Part shown: piece by piece, positions 43,701-54,330 of the stretch
How the letters are laid out: the number at the start of each line of letters is the position of its first letter
Position numbering within the stretch: position 1 is the first letter of the stretch
Source: Meghimatium bilineatum
Lineage: Eukaryota > Mollusca > Gastropoda > Stylommatophora > Philomycidae
DNA length: 64,000 bases
Assembly: GCA_034231615.1 (NCBI GenBank)
Contig: CM067312.1
Location: 6,745,747-6,809,746, forward strand
Reading direction: 5' to 3'
The notes under the pieces: generated by a model
The model's input: the letters and a program-made list of their open reading frames with translations, nothing else
Database searches by the model: none
What the model was told of the DNA's origin: nothing
Program-made: the position numbers and the translations under genes

Positions 43701-43825
43701 CATAGCTATTCATAGTATTTCAACACACCCTCGCTAGTTGTTCTATCTATTCATAGTATTTCCACACATCCTAGTTAGTTGTTCTAGCTATTCATAGTAT
43801 TTCAACACACCCTCGCTAGTTGTTC
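43701..43825 (+). repeat. Tandem repeat, three units of about 43 bp
   Basis: Units contain CTATTCATAGTATTTCAACA then CACCCTCGCTAGTTGTTCTA. Confidence 0.8.
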
Positions 43826-43829
43826 TAGT

Positions 43830-44125
43830 TGTCCTCTTCTTCTCTCGCCTGGTACTCTGCCCTTCAGAATCAGCGTTTCGATACTATCATGTCGCTTCAA
43901 GTGTCCAAAATACTGTAGCTTCCTTCTTATGATGGTATTTAGAAGTCACTCTTTATTTAGTTTCAGTAATTTCAAAATGTCACTGTTCTTCTTTTTCTCT
44001 GTCCATGATATTCATAGGATCTTTCTGTAGCATTTCAGTTCAAATTAATTTATTCTTTTGGATATTGTCTTGTTTAGAGTCCAAGTCTCGCATCAATATG
44101 TTGCCACTGGGAAAACACATGATCT
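43830..44125 (-). mobile_element. LINE-2 ORF2 fragment
   Basis: The plus strand TGTCCAAAATACTGTAGC, CTTCTTTTTCTCTGTCCATG and AGAGTCCAAGTCTCG is the reverse of the LINE-2 segment at 37200-37400. Decayed. Confidence 0.5.
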
Positions 44126-44179
44126 TAAATGGGTTTGCATATATAGGGCATAGATATATGCAGTTAAATTTCATTATTC

Positions 44180-44575
44180 CACCAAAGACGAATGTGTCGG
44201 GCCATTGGCGCAAACAAAACGGCGACACAACGCATTTCCATTTTCTGGAATACATCATGCTGGAAATCTAGTTGGACCATTGGCCCTGCTATATGAGAGA
44301 TCTAGCGGGAGTTTGAGAATGTTGGCCCTGCTATATGAGAGATCTAGCGGGAGTTTGAGAATGTTGGCCCTGCTATATGAGAGATCTAGCGGGAGTTTGA
44401 GAATGTTGGCCCTGCTATATGAGAGATCTAGCGGGAGTTTGAGTATGTTGGCCCTGCTAGATCCAGTGGGAGTTTGAGAATGTTGGCCTGCTAGATCCAG
44501 TGGGAGTTTGAGAATGTTGGCCTGCTAGATCCAGCGGGAGTTTGTGAATGAACGCTAAAGAAGAAGAAGAAATTT
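44180..44575 (+). repeat. SINE-B copy with internally amplified 3' half
   Basis: The 5' half is normal (CCAAAGACGAATGTGTCGGG to CATGCTGGAAATCTAG). The 42-bp segment TTGGCCCTGCTATATGAGAG then ATCTAGCGGGAGTTTGAGAATG is then repeated about four times, and a 34-bp deleted version three more times, before the normal (GAA)n end. Confidence 0.92.
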
Positions 44576-44744
44576 CATTATAACAACTTTGCGCGAACCT
44601 ACAAACTATGTATGTAAAAACAGAAGTTCGCTATATACAGTACGAACAATAAAGGATAAATGTCATCGGGAATTTATAAAAATGTTGTTAAATAAGACAA
44701 TTTGTTATAAAAAGAATGCGCTACATAAGGATCACAATGTATAA

Positions 44745-44768
44745 GGGTCTCTCTCTCTCTCTCTCTCT

Positions 44769-44806
<38 letters not shown>
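44745..44806. repeat. (TC)n(TA)n microsatellite
   Basis: About 22 bp of TC followed by about 36 bp of TA. Confidence 0.95.
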
Positions 44807-44807
<1 letters not shown>

Positions 44808-45410
44808 AAGACGTATCAATTTTCGATTATTTGGGTAAAAAAATATATAGTTAAGGGAAATGCGCAGTAGAAATTAATAGAAGGATGGCGAAGGCGTTTT
44901 CGAAACTCTTACAAATGAAAAGTTACTGGCAAGGTAGCAGCAGCAAAGTAAAACTGTGGATGATAAGAATATGTGTATTCCCTGTGCCAATATATGGCTG
45001 TGAATTTTGGACTTTAAATAAAACAGTGGCAAAGAAAATAGTCGTCTTCGAATTGAGATGTTACAGAAATTGTTACAGAACATTTTTGCATATATCGTAT
45101 ACAGCAAAACAGACAAATAACGAAGTATTACAATCATTAAACGTCGAAGAGGTCTGGCTTCTAAATAACATCATAACAAGAAAGCTGAACTTTTTGATCA
45201 ACTATAGAGACATAACAGCATGGAAAGACTAATAGCAGAAGGCATAGTAAACGCTGGCAGAGGAAGAGGCCGCTCAAGACGACGATGGAAAAACGATATA
45301 TCTGACTGTTTGCACAAGTCACCGGAGGGGCAAGTCTACTCGCTCAAGATCGCGAGGTGTTCAGAAGGTATAAAAAGAAGACTACGTTCTAGAATGAATA
45401 TATCACACAA
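44807..45410 (+). mobile_element. LINE-2-like ORF2 fragment
   Basis: It reads NRRMAKAFSKLLQMKSYW, VKLWMIRICVFPVPIYGCE then FWTLNKTVAKKIVVFELRC and, in another frame, GRGRSRRRWKNDISD. This is the region after the RT catalytic core of a non-LTR element. One frameshift near 45220 splits it. Confidence 0.75.
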
Positions 45411-45412
45411 TG

Positions 45413-45516
<104 letters not shown>

Positions 45517-45811
45517 TCTAAATAGAGAGAGGGGGGATGCAGAAGAAAACAGTCACTTGCAATCTGAACATGGGCATCTAATTTGATTTGTCCCCACATG
45601 TCCTTCCGTTTTAGTTCATATCTTTACGTATATTTTGATACGGTAAAGTTAATATATTCTGTTAAGTTAAGTCCATTCTGTTTCTTTCCGATAAAATTGA
45701 AATGTCTAAATTTGTGCTTCGATCTTAAGATTTTGTTTAAACGAATGTCAAGGTTTTGAATGTAGCTGTTTCTATTTATATTGCGGTTTCATTAATATAT
45801 TTGTTTTATAG

Positions 45812-46095
45812 TTGAAGAACCATTCCAGCCTCGTGTGTGTTGTTCTTTACGATGTCTACAATCGCAAGTTTCAGAGGCGTACCACTTCTCCAGACGAACA
45901 AGTCAACGTTCTATGTAACGAGATCGAAGATGCTTTGATATCCAAGAAGACACGCCTTCAGTCTTTCATAGCAAAGGAACGAATCAAAAATAATGCCCCC
46001 GCGATAGAGTACCTCCTTCCGGAATCAATCAGACAGATAGACAAGGTCAAGTCTAAAATTCCAATCTACATGTGGGTCAACCAACTGAAGACCAC
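45812..46095 (+). CDS. NSUN7: NSUN7 coding exon 3 (284 nt)
   Basis: The exon encodes LVCVVLYDVYNRKFQRR, then ALISKKTRLQSFIAKERIK, IEYLLPESIRQ and IPIYMWVNQLKTT. These match the NSUN7-specific region ahead of the Rossmann core in order and spacing. The acceptor is GTTTTATAG and the donor GTGAGA, in phase 2. Confidence 0.95.
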
Positions 46096-46481
46096 GTGAG
46101 AATATATTTTCTTTAACTTATTACCCTCAAATCCCATTTTAACAACATGGCCATGACTGGCAAAATGTGTATTTAATAACAGAAATTCTCTACCTACAGT
46201 ACAAACAATAAAGAATAACAAATAATTGCGGATTTGAAAAAGTGTTGTTAAAATATAGAAATGTGTTGCAGCTAGGATATACACTATAGATTGGTTCCAC
46301 TGTATTAGCCTCCGTCTAAAATTCGTCATCGTACCCTCAGTATTAACTTTTCAACGCGCAGATAAATTGGGTGGTGTGGGTTTGGGAACTCAATCCCTCC
46401 ACCTCCGGGAAATCAGAACATAAATATATTTGTACTAGAAAATATAAAAAGCTGACAACCTCCCCACTCCTTCATGGTTTC

Positions 46482-46718
46482 CAACTTCTTCATGGTTTCC
46501 CAGAAAATGTGAACAAAATCCCACGACAATGAAGAAACGACCTGTGTTTGTTGGTAAATGTGAACAAAATATCCCACGACAATGAAGAAACGACCTTTGT
46601 TTTTTGGTAAATGTGAACAAAACCCACGACAATGAAGAAATGACCTTTGTTTGTTGGTAAGTGTAAACAAAATATCCCACGACAATGGAGAAACAACCTT
46701 TGTTTGTTGGTAAATTCC
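46482..46718 (+). repeat. Minisatellite, about four units of 57 bp
   Basis: Units contain CCCACGACAATGAAGAAACG, ACCTTTGTTTGTTGGTAAAT and GTGAACAAAAT. The three minus-strand open frames of 68-104 codons are products of this repeat. Confidence 0.93.
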
Positions 46719-46735
46719 CGTGCTCATAAGAAGAC

Positions 46736-46960
46736 GTCTCTACGACCCTTGCTCCAAGTCTGTACTAGTCCTACAAAGCTTCTACCATCATGTCCCTGCC
46801 TCTACTGTGTGTTTGCCGGCCCATGCTCCAAGTCTGTACTAGTCCTACAAAGCTTCTACCATCATGCCCCTGCCTCTACTGTGTGTTTGCCGGCCCTTGC
46901 TCCAAGTCTGTACCAGTCCTACAAAACTTCTACCATTATGTCTCTTCTGCCTCTTCTGTA
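46736..46960 (+). repeat. Tandem repeat, three units of 77 bp
   Basis: Units read TGCTCCAAGTCTGTACTAGT, CCTACAAAGCTTCTACCATC and CTCTACTGTGTGTTTGCC. It begins about 20 bp after the 57-bp array. Confidence 0.93.
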
Positions 46961-47109
46961 TGTTTTATTATAAACCAGCTTCATATTAAACGGGCATTCT
47001 CCATAAATTCCTAGCTCTCCATCCTATCAGTCATCCAAGAGTATCAGGTCGATAGTTAAAAGGGGAAGGCTTTGAGAGGCATTATACAACACCCATTTTT
47101 TAAATAGAA

Positions 47110-47495
47110 AATGACAACATGTGGACGTCTGTGGCTATAGAGGCGCAGGAAAATTACATGTGGACGTCTGCGGCTATAGAGACGCATGACAAGGACGAAG
47201 GGTCAAGAATGCAAGGCCATTGCTGGCTCTGGGCGTAGTAGCCTACGGTTCGGTACAGAACCGGTTCTCAAGTGCGACTGGCCAGCAATACTATCGATAT
47301 GGTCACGGACGTCCAAGATAAGTGTAAGTGGTAAAACACTGAGTGTATTAGTTACCAACTCTGAAGTAGAGTGTGTCGGTCCATTAGGACAAATCAAATG
47401 GCGATCCAACGCATTTCTGTTCTGTGGACTACATCCTGCTGGAAATCATCTAGGATCAATGTCCTTCTATAAGAGAGATTGCGTGCCAAGGATTA
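47110..47495 (+). repeat. Composite dispersed block ending in SINE-B
   Basis: The order is CTGTGGCTATAGAGGCGCA-type repeat (two units), ACTATCGATATGGTCAC, AAACACTGAGTGTA, then SINE-B from 47362 (GTAGAGTGTGTCGGTCC ... AAGAGAGAT). 3664-4176 has the same order, so the block is one repeated unit. Confidence 0.65.
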
Positions 47496-47639
47496 TTCGC
47501 AAATTGGTGAATCGTTCCATATTTATTTAAGCGCAACGCAGGCACTGGCTGAAACCGCAAGCCTATTCGCATGCGTGCATACTAAATGACTCAATGTAAA
47601 TGTTTCATAGAGTCAAAACAGGTGATTACGTAGGAGATG

Positions 47640-48100
47640 GATGGAGACGTTGGAAAGATATAATATGAGGGTCTCACTGCGAAAAATCACGGTTATCTTT
47701 GTCCACGGACACGCGGGTGTTGAGGGAAAAGAACGGGCCGACCAATTAGCTAGCCTCGCCACCATAGCAGATGGTCAGCCTATGGATCGATCAGATTATT
47801 ACTCTTCGTGAGTCCACACGATCAGCTGATTTTGAGATGGATGAGCATGAGTCAATATCGAGAATGCGCGAATTTGGAGTGAGGATGGGCGTGGTCCATA
47901 GAGAACACCTGACAAAGATTTCAAAAAGAGCAGTCAACCAACGTAGAACCGGAACCATCAGCAGTTATACCCTGAGAGATTTACTGAAGTGGAGATCCGA
48001 GCAACTATGGACATGTCCGGTGTACGAACAGGATAATGAACATACATAATACATAAGAGAGATCCGGTGGGAATTTGAAAACGAACGCAACAAAAAAAAT
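47640..48100 (+). mobile_element. LINE-7 RNase H/tail fragment, then SINE-B 3' end
   Basis: It reads VIFVHGHAGVEGKERADQLA (H-x-GVEGxExAD of RNase H) across 47690-47770, then RDLLKWRSEQLWTCP. A SINE-B tail (AAGAGAGATCCGGTGGGA then ATTTGAAAACGAACGC) is appended at 48053-48095. Confidence 0.75.
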
Positions 48101-48159
48101 CATGACACTTAGTAAAAGAAAGCTTGCAAATAAAAAAAATGAAGGTAAAAATATATCCG

Positions 48160-48400
48160 TTCGTTACTCTAATAACAGCGGGTAAATTAATATCCACCCG
48201 TCAGCTACTCTAATAAGAGTGGGTAAAAATCCACCACAGCCAACAAATGCTGCGTTGGTAGCTATGTCCTGAATTAGGATATGCGACCAAAAAATCCACC
48301 AGCTCTTTACTCTAAATAACAGTGGGTAAAAATCCTCAAGCCCGTTACTCTAAAAACAGTGGGTAGAAATCTACCCGTCCGTTACTCTAATAAAAGTGGG
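48160..48400 (+). repeat. Irregular tandem repeat, about six units
   Basis: Units contain GTTACTCTAATAACAG-GGGT then AAAAATCCACC, spaced 35-110 bp apart. Confidence 0.7.
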
Positions 48401-48424
48401 TAAATATTGGTGCACCTTATAAGC

Positions 48425-48497
48425 AAGACGTCGTAAGCAGGATCGAACCCGTGATCTTTTGAGCACACGGTAAACTGCTTAACCACTTTATCACGGA
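48425..48497 (-). ncRNA. tRNA-like unit (tRNA-derived SINE head or tRNA pseudogene)
   Basis: The minus strand contains TGGTTAAGCAG, a perfect Pol III box A, and GGTTCGATCC, a box B, about 30 nt apart, within GTGATAAAGTGGTTAAGCAG ... GATCACGGGTTCGATCC. I could not fold a convincing acceptor stem or assign an anticodon, so a functional tRNA is unlikely. Confidence 0.55.
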
Positions 48498-49324
48498 GAT
48501 GATCGACAAAAACAAATGACAGAAACGAGATTGTGCTGCATCTGCGGAATCCAGTAGGGGTAATGTAACCATATTGTCCAAGGTGTAATTAAGGGGAAAA
48601 TTTGTTTGGTTATAGGGCATACCTTCTAAATTTTTATCAAATCTGAGCCTATCACAAATTTTGGTTTAATTCTGTAATGTCACTAGCTGCCAGTAAAAAA
48701 TGGTTAACTTAATCGCAAGTTTGTTTAGCTTACCAGCGAATGATAAACATTTAGTACGTCTGTTACAGTCGCGAGGACTGCTGCCGGATGCAAAGATATA
48801 CGTGCCACACACTGAGAGCCACATCCATATAACCCTGCTAAATAAATATCCACACCTTCACCCACCGATGAACAATTATAGCCAAGGGAAATAATCGCTG
48901 AAAATGTGTCATTTATTTCGTTTGCAAAATTTCTTCGCACGAGCTTCGAAACAATCAGTTTCCAGTGTGCACCACGAGAAGGTGCTTATATGTTATCTTG
49001 GTTATCTGCTAACCCTGGGATTGAACGAGAGCAATGCATATCCTATTGCATCCCTAAATGTCTCTAACGTCCTTCTTCTTCTTCTTCTTTCTGTCCTCAT
49101 ATACCTTTCGGTGTTGTGGGGAGAGTGAGTGTACGGTCTTTTGCCCTTTTATATGTGCCTCCTCTGCTGTTATATTTCCGAGTGTCTCTAATACACTATC
49201 TATCCACCTTTTACGAGTTGGTAAATCCAATAGGTATTTACCAACTTTTTCATTACTCAATTTGTGACTCATTTATGACATATCTGACACCTGCTCAGTC
49301 AATCTTTGTTTTTGTTTTTTATAG

Positions 49325-49517
49325 AATGGAAGATGTCTGTGCGGAATTGGAAGCCGAAGGATTCATCCAACTGACTGGTTGTAACCATGTTATCGAACAT
49401 GATGGAAAAGTTTACAAGAAGGATACGCATTGCTGTGATCTGCTAGTTTTCCCTTCTACTCTAAGTCTGTATTTCAAGAGCACAAAATTGGTCAAGATGG
49501 GACATCTAATTCAACAG
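49325..49517 (+). CDS. NSUN7: NSUN7 coding exon 4 (193 nt)
   Basis: The exon encodes EDVCAELEAEGFIQL, then DTHCCDLLVFPSTL and KLVKMGHLIQQ, which correspond to the family blocks LKREGF and DQHCYDVLIFPS. The acceptor is TTTTTATAG and the donor GTTGGC after CAG, a weak donor but at the position where homology stops. Phase 0. Confidence 0.92.
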
Positions 49518-49792
49518 GTTGGCCACAGTATTTCCATTTCCTTAACTGTACGAATACTTACGAATACATTAACTTGAGCATTTCTTAAAACTATTGTTTA
49601 ACAAAATTGATGGATATATAATTTAGAACTGTAATTTAAATATGCAATTGAATGTTGCATTGGGGGGGGGGGGGGAGGGATATAGCTTTGTCAAACCATC
49701 CGTATATAACATGGGTGTACCGTTCTTGACATGCTGGCATTCACGGATATGAAAAATTGGACAGGCCTGCATTAAATACACCTATATGGGAG

Positions 49793-49865
49793 CAAAGAAT
49801 TGCGATACTTTTACCTGCCAGGTATTTCGTTAGGGACGATTAAGGAGGTGAGCTTCCGGTTACAA
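49793..49865 (+). repeat. Degenerate SINE-A head
   Basis: GGAGCAAAGAATTGCGATAC, CAGGTATTTCGTTAGGGACG and ATTAAGGAGGTGAGC follow the head blocks with several changes. The remainder of SINE-A is absent. Confidence 0.5.
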
Positions 49866-49944
49866 CATGATCACGACGCCTGATATATTTTGAAGATGAC
49901 ACAGGAAGATGTTTGCCGTTACGATACACTCTTCGTATTTCACA

Positions 49945-51155
49945 TAATACTCACGTGGGTGACAGGTAATGCAGTTCTACTGGTAAACAATTAACACACT
50001 ATCACTGTCGGATGCCTACATGAGTTAATATATTATACACAACAAAACACAGAATACAAGCATACAAATGACAATACAAAGGACATAATTGACGTTTCGT
50101 ACCTAAAGACCTTTGTCAGGATACGCACATAACATACAAACATAAAAATACAAAAAAAATATCAAAAGTAGAAATGAATACACAATAAGCGTGTCCGAGT
50201 GAATAATGGTAGTGAGATACCGGAAGGATACGAACAGGAAGTACACAAAGACGATAATATAGATGGAACGAGAAGAACAAAACGATGACGTAAATGACGG
50301 CACAAAATGAATATAAAGACAAAGACCAATCCGACCGGGGACTAAGCAAAAGAGTGTGTGCTTAATGGCATGAAGGTGGTTATAGAATCGCTCGCTCAAT
50401 CTAAGGCCGGTCTCACCGATATATTGTTTACCGCAGCGTTTACATATGATCACGTAAATAACATTACGGGATTCACATGTAAAGGCCTCATCGATGGAGA
50501 AAATAGCCTTGGGAAAAGAGATGGAGCGCATCTGGACCACATAAGGACATGTGTAGCAACGACCACGTGAGCAACGAACGGTGCCGAAATGGTCAGGCGC
50601 AGAAGACCTGAAGTGGCTGTGGACCAAGATGTCCTTTAGATCTTTGTCGCGCCTATAGGCCACCAGAGGTAAGTTGTGGAAAGCTGCACGGGTGTCAGAA
50701 TCAGACAGGAGAAGAGAATATAATGTTTAAGCAGGATGCGACGGATAGTGAGTTATGGGGATGGAAGGTAAGAACAACTTTAACCCTATCAGAGGAGGAG
50801 GAAGAACCCTGGGAATTATTCAAGGTATCAAGGCGAGATAGCTGGCGTACACGGAGCCAAGCCAATATATCCTTCCGGTATCTCACTACCATTATTCATT
50901 CGGACACGCTTATTGTGTATTCATTTCTTCTTGTGATATTTTTTTGTATTTTTATGTTTGTATGTTATGTGCGTATCCTGACAAAGGCCTTTAGGTCCGA
51001 AAAGTCGATTTGTCCTTTGTATTGTCATTTGTATGATTGCATTCTGTGTTTTGTTGTGTATAATATATTCATTCATGTAGGCATCCGACAGTGATAGTGT
51101 GTTAGTTGTTTACCAGTAGAACTGCATTACCTGTCACCCACATGAGTATTATTTT
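49945..51155 (-). mobile_element. Penelope-like retroelement, 5'-truncated, flanked by inverted arms
   Basis: Arms at about 49945-50232 and 50872-51155 are reverse complements over roughly 285 bp (AGGTAATGCAGTTCTACTGG; GATACCGGAAGGAT). Between them the minus strand encodes the C-terminal part of a Penelope-like protein. Each arm has a hammerhead-like CCTGACAAAGG ... CGAAA motif. The RT domain is missing. It lies in NSUN7 intron 4. Confidence 0.85.
50235..50892 (-). pseudogene. Penelope-like protein remnant with GIY-YIG endonuclease domain
   Basis: The upstream frame (50892-50701) reads RVKVVLTFHPHNSLSVAS. After a frameshift, the frame 50663-50103 reads MAYRRDKDLKDILVHSHF, CSRGRCYTCPYVVQ and VIYVIICKRCGKQYIGETGL with RLSERFYNHLHAIK. 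The CSRGRCYTC Cys cluster and V-IYVIICKRCGKQYIGETG with R and H/N are the Penelope linker and GIY-YIG endonuclease. The frame runs into the inverted arm, so the C-terminus is replaced. Confidence 0.85.
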
Positions 51156-51499
51156 CATTCTGTTCTACTAGCAGTACTACCTTGTATTGATTATCATTTC
51201 GTATTTCACACAAAAGCGAATCTCTGCAGGAAAAACAGCATACAGGTAGATATCATAAGATACATTCCCAACGTTGAAGTTGGAAAACACTGGCCCGGGA
51301 CTAGATACGGTACTTGAAAGCGTGCGATTACGTTACACAATTGAACCCATGCACCATACGGAAAGCGATAAAAATGTCGTTGAAGAACGCGGACACAAAG
51401 TAAGCAATAGGGACCAAATAATCATAACTAAACAAAACAATAAGACTACAAAATCCAAAGATATCAACAGACCACAATCTTTCGCCTTAAAACAGATCA

Positions 51500-51845
51500 C
51501 TACAGGAAGTTGAGTCGCCATTACCGATTGAGGATCTCATACACAGATGAATGTCCATGTGGACCCGGAACACATACTTCAGGAATGTCCAACATACAAA
51601 GAGCAGAGACAGCAGACCTGGCCAGAGACAAAAGCTATGGGGCAGCCGCTCTGACCTGGAGAAGACAGTGGACTTCGCCCTGACGACAGGCCTGACAATA
51701 TAACATGACAACAGATGCTGAACGCAGAAGAGAACGCCCACTAAAAAATATACATTAATCAGTGACTGCGGCCTGCATCTGCAGATTAGCAACACACACA
51801 CACCAGAGCACATACTACAGAATTTCCCCAGCTTCACTGTTCACA
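51500..51845 (+). mobile_element. Non-LTR ORF2 3' tail, decayed
   Basis: The plus strand reads SRHYRLRISYTDECPCG then CGPGTHTSGMSNIQ and RRQWTSP, the Cys-containing C-terminal tail. The minus frame of 116 codons is a shadow. Relative of 1640-2330. Confidence 0.6.
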
Positions 51846-51959
51846 GTACGACACTGGCAAAAAAATGAGCTTCTCAGCAAAAGAAGTTGTAGAGTACCAA
51901 AGACAACCTAAAACAAACCGCTCTATACATGACCAGTATTAGACTGGATGTTTAACAAC

Positions 51960-52060
51960 TGATCACATAAGAAGAAGATGGAGGATGAGTGGTTTGGGAC
52001 GAGTTGGCAGTTCCATCCCATAGAATGTCAAAAAATGACCCACAGATGATGTGATTTGAA
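51960..52060 (+). repeat. SINE-A middle fragment, degenerate
   Basis: GATTTGGGACGAGTTGGC-like, AGTTCCATCCCATAGAATG and AAATGACCCACAGATGATG follow the SINE-A middle. Confidence 0.4.
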
Positions 52061-52199
52061 GAATGTGATATTACGAATTTACGAGTAGTACAAAATCACA
52101 GCTAGCTTATTCTGAAAAAAATGCATATGGTTGCGTCTGTGGGTCTCACCAATGTCCCACTAGACATACCACCCATGCAACAGAAAACCTTAGTGGATG

Positions 52200-52680
52200 A
52201 CATGCCGTTATATTGAGGTTATCTTCTTAGAGAAGTTTCATGTTTAACTGAATATATGTATGCACCCTCTGTGGTTGGGAGGGAGCCATAGATGTACTGT
52301 GCAGCACTGGGGAGGAGGAAACTGACAGCACTGTTTTTCCTATGACTCAAACCCATCATAGAGGCACAGTGACTCAGGACGTAACAATCCTTTTGACGTG
52401 AACTTTGGTTGCATGCCTAGAGCAATAGAGAAGTTCGGCATAACCAGTAGTCAATTGGTGGCAGGGAATGAGCGCAGTGAACCCTATCTTGGTTGCAGTG
52501 GCTCGGAGCAGTGCATAGGTTGAAACCTATCTTCCTGGAGGTGTAATAGTTATTCTCTGGCTCTGTTCCGGAGTGGGCCGAAAATCCACAGACTTCCCAG
52601 CAATATAATGCAATTTAATGGCATTAAGTCAAAGGGCATGAGCCCATGGACCGCTAGATCAGCAACCAACCAACCAACCT
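52200..52680 (+). repeat. Possible SINE with AACC tail
   Basis: About 450 bp of G/C-richer sequence ends CATGAGCCCATGGACCGC then TAGATCAGCAACCAACC with several AACC units. Only one copy is visible in the window, so the call rests on the tail. Confidence 0.3.
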
Positions 52681-52689
52681 ATTCTGAAA

Positions 52690-53420
52690 AAACATTTCAG
52701 GAAATAGAAAAGAGGCCGCCGAAGACGTCAATGAACACAGGATATCGATAACCTTTTGAAGATGACACAGGAATATGTAGGATAGTAAGTACTGAACTAA
52801 GAAGCTTGCAGAATAACAGTGAGACCAACGTTCTGCAAAGTACACGTCACGTAGAAGAACGAGTAGGACTATGGTACAGAATTGAGAATGTATTTAACAA
52901 GTGATCCACAGGAACAGTCAGCATGAATAAGCTTTGACATTTGCTGGAGGAGATTGAGAACCTATGGGTTTGCCTGAAGTGCAAGTTCAAAATTAATAAT
53001 TGAATATTGTTTAATCACTTTCTACCAAGTTAGCATCGAAGAAGAAAATAATACAGTAAAATTATATTATGATAATTGGTCCGGACAAGAAATATGTATG
53101 TAATAACAGAAATTCGCTATATAGTAAATCGCGTTATAAAACTTAGTCCTGACCGACAAAAATGTATGCAATAACAGAAATTCTCTGTATACGGTACAAA
53201 CAACATATATGAATATAATTGTTAATCTTGAAAAGTGATGTTATATAGGGAAATTTAAAATACGTTATAACGGATTCCACCGTATACAGTACAAACAATA
53301 TAGAATACATACGGATAATTTGGGATTTTCAAAGTGTTGTTGAAAAGGGAAATATGTTAAAAATGTAAGCGTGTTAGAGGAATTCAACTGTACTCAATAT
53401 TTATCATTTTTATTCATTTA
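52690..53420. other. NSUN7 intron 4 end, LINE and short-duplication debris
   Basis: 52900-52990 resembles the LINE-7 3' tail (GAGAACCTATGGGTTTGCC). 53090-53390 holds about four diverged copies of a 90-bp unit with AATAACAGAAATTC-CTATA and ACAAACAATATAGAA, also seen at 44615-44700 and 46180-46290. Confidence 0.45.
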
Positions 53421-53421
53421 G

Positions 53422-53641
53422 GACAAAAGCAGTTGTTTGGCAGCAGAGTCTGTTCAATACTTGCTGGGCAGCGACAAGGACGTCATTCACATCAACGTCG
53501 GAACTGGTGTAACCACAGCACATTTACTAAGTCTCCTCAAGAAAAAATCCCCCCATAGCCATATTTGGGGTTTTGGATTAGGATCAATCGGCAAGGCCAG
53601 ACGAACTATGAAGAATATTGAATTTCTTGGAGCTATCAAAA
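53422..53641 (+). CDS. NSUN7: NSUN7 coding exon 5 (220 nt): degenerate SAM-binding region
   Basis: The exon encodes DKSSCLAAESVQYLL, then DVIHINVGTGVTTAHLLSLL and HIWGFGLGSIGKARRTMKN. This is the motif I region of the Rossmann fold. The usual D-x-C/A-AAPGGKT loop of active NSUN proteins is replaced by NVGTGVTTAH, as is typical for the NSUN7 branch. The acceptor is ATTTAG. The donor is taken as GTATCC at 53642 because the phase (1) fits exon 6. A SINE-B copy lies 70 nt downstream. Confidence 0.88.
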
Positions 53642-53711
53642 GTATCCTTCTTAAAATACAATAGTGCTCCTTATAGAAAGTGTTATATAGTTCGCCTTGA
53701 ACACTTCGTTC

Positions 53712-53868
53712 CGCCGAAGACGGGTGTGTCGGGCCATTGGCTTAATAAAACTGCGGCACAACGCATTTCCATTTTCTGGACTACATCCTGCTGGAAATCT
53801 AATTGGACCATTGTCCGGCTACAAGAAAGATCCAGTGGGAGTTTGAGAATGAACACTGAAGAAGAATA
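53712..53868 (+). repeat. SINE-B copy, full length
   Basis: It reads CCGCCGAAGACGGGTGTGTC to GAACACTGAAGAAGAA. It starts 70 nt after NSUN7 exon 5. Confidence 0.85.
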
Positions 53869-53879
53869 ACACTTCGTAA

Positions 53880-54330
53880 AATACAATAGTGCTTGCTTAC
53901 GTAAAACACAATATTGACCAGTTGTACAATGAACGCGCACACTATCAGACAATAGGTTAGGGGTATGAAAAAATACAAATAGCATTATATATAAGGCAGC
54001 TGAAACGATGAAACTGTCTCGTATAATGTTATCCTTATTTGTTCATACTAATACCCAACAGTCTGATAATCTGTGCGTTATTTTAAAGCTGTTCGACCTT
54101 GTGTTCTACGTAAGCACTATTGTCAGCAGGGTAGTAGATACGATCTCCTCGGGGGTGGGGGAGGATGTGGTAACACATGTGTAACATATTTTATATTTTA
54201 GAGACTGACATTCTCCTCCCTCCTACACCCAAAAAAGCTACTCTTAACACTTTTTCGTACGCTGAACCAATCATTTCGGAGACCTTCTATCTAGCCTTTT
54301 GGCTATCATCATGATCATTAGATGCCATAC
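53880..54330 (+). other. NSUN7 intron 5, nothing recognised
   Basis: No repeat or exon seen. Confidence 0.4.

Larger units (their letters stand above)
46096..49324 (+). other. NSUN7 intron 3, repeat-filled
   Basis: It contains two minisatellites, two SINE-B pieces, a LINE-7 tail and the tRNA-like unit listed separately. Between them I see no further coding exon. 48500-49050 is unassigned. Confidence 0.6.

Noticed and set aside
46413-46973. Several 68-108 codon frames on both strands
   Set aside because: They follow the 57-bp and 77-bp tandem repeats.
48425-48497. Functional tRNA gene
   Set aside because: Box A and box B are good, but I could not form an acceptor stem or place an anticodon; a tRNA-derived repeat fits better.
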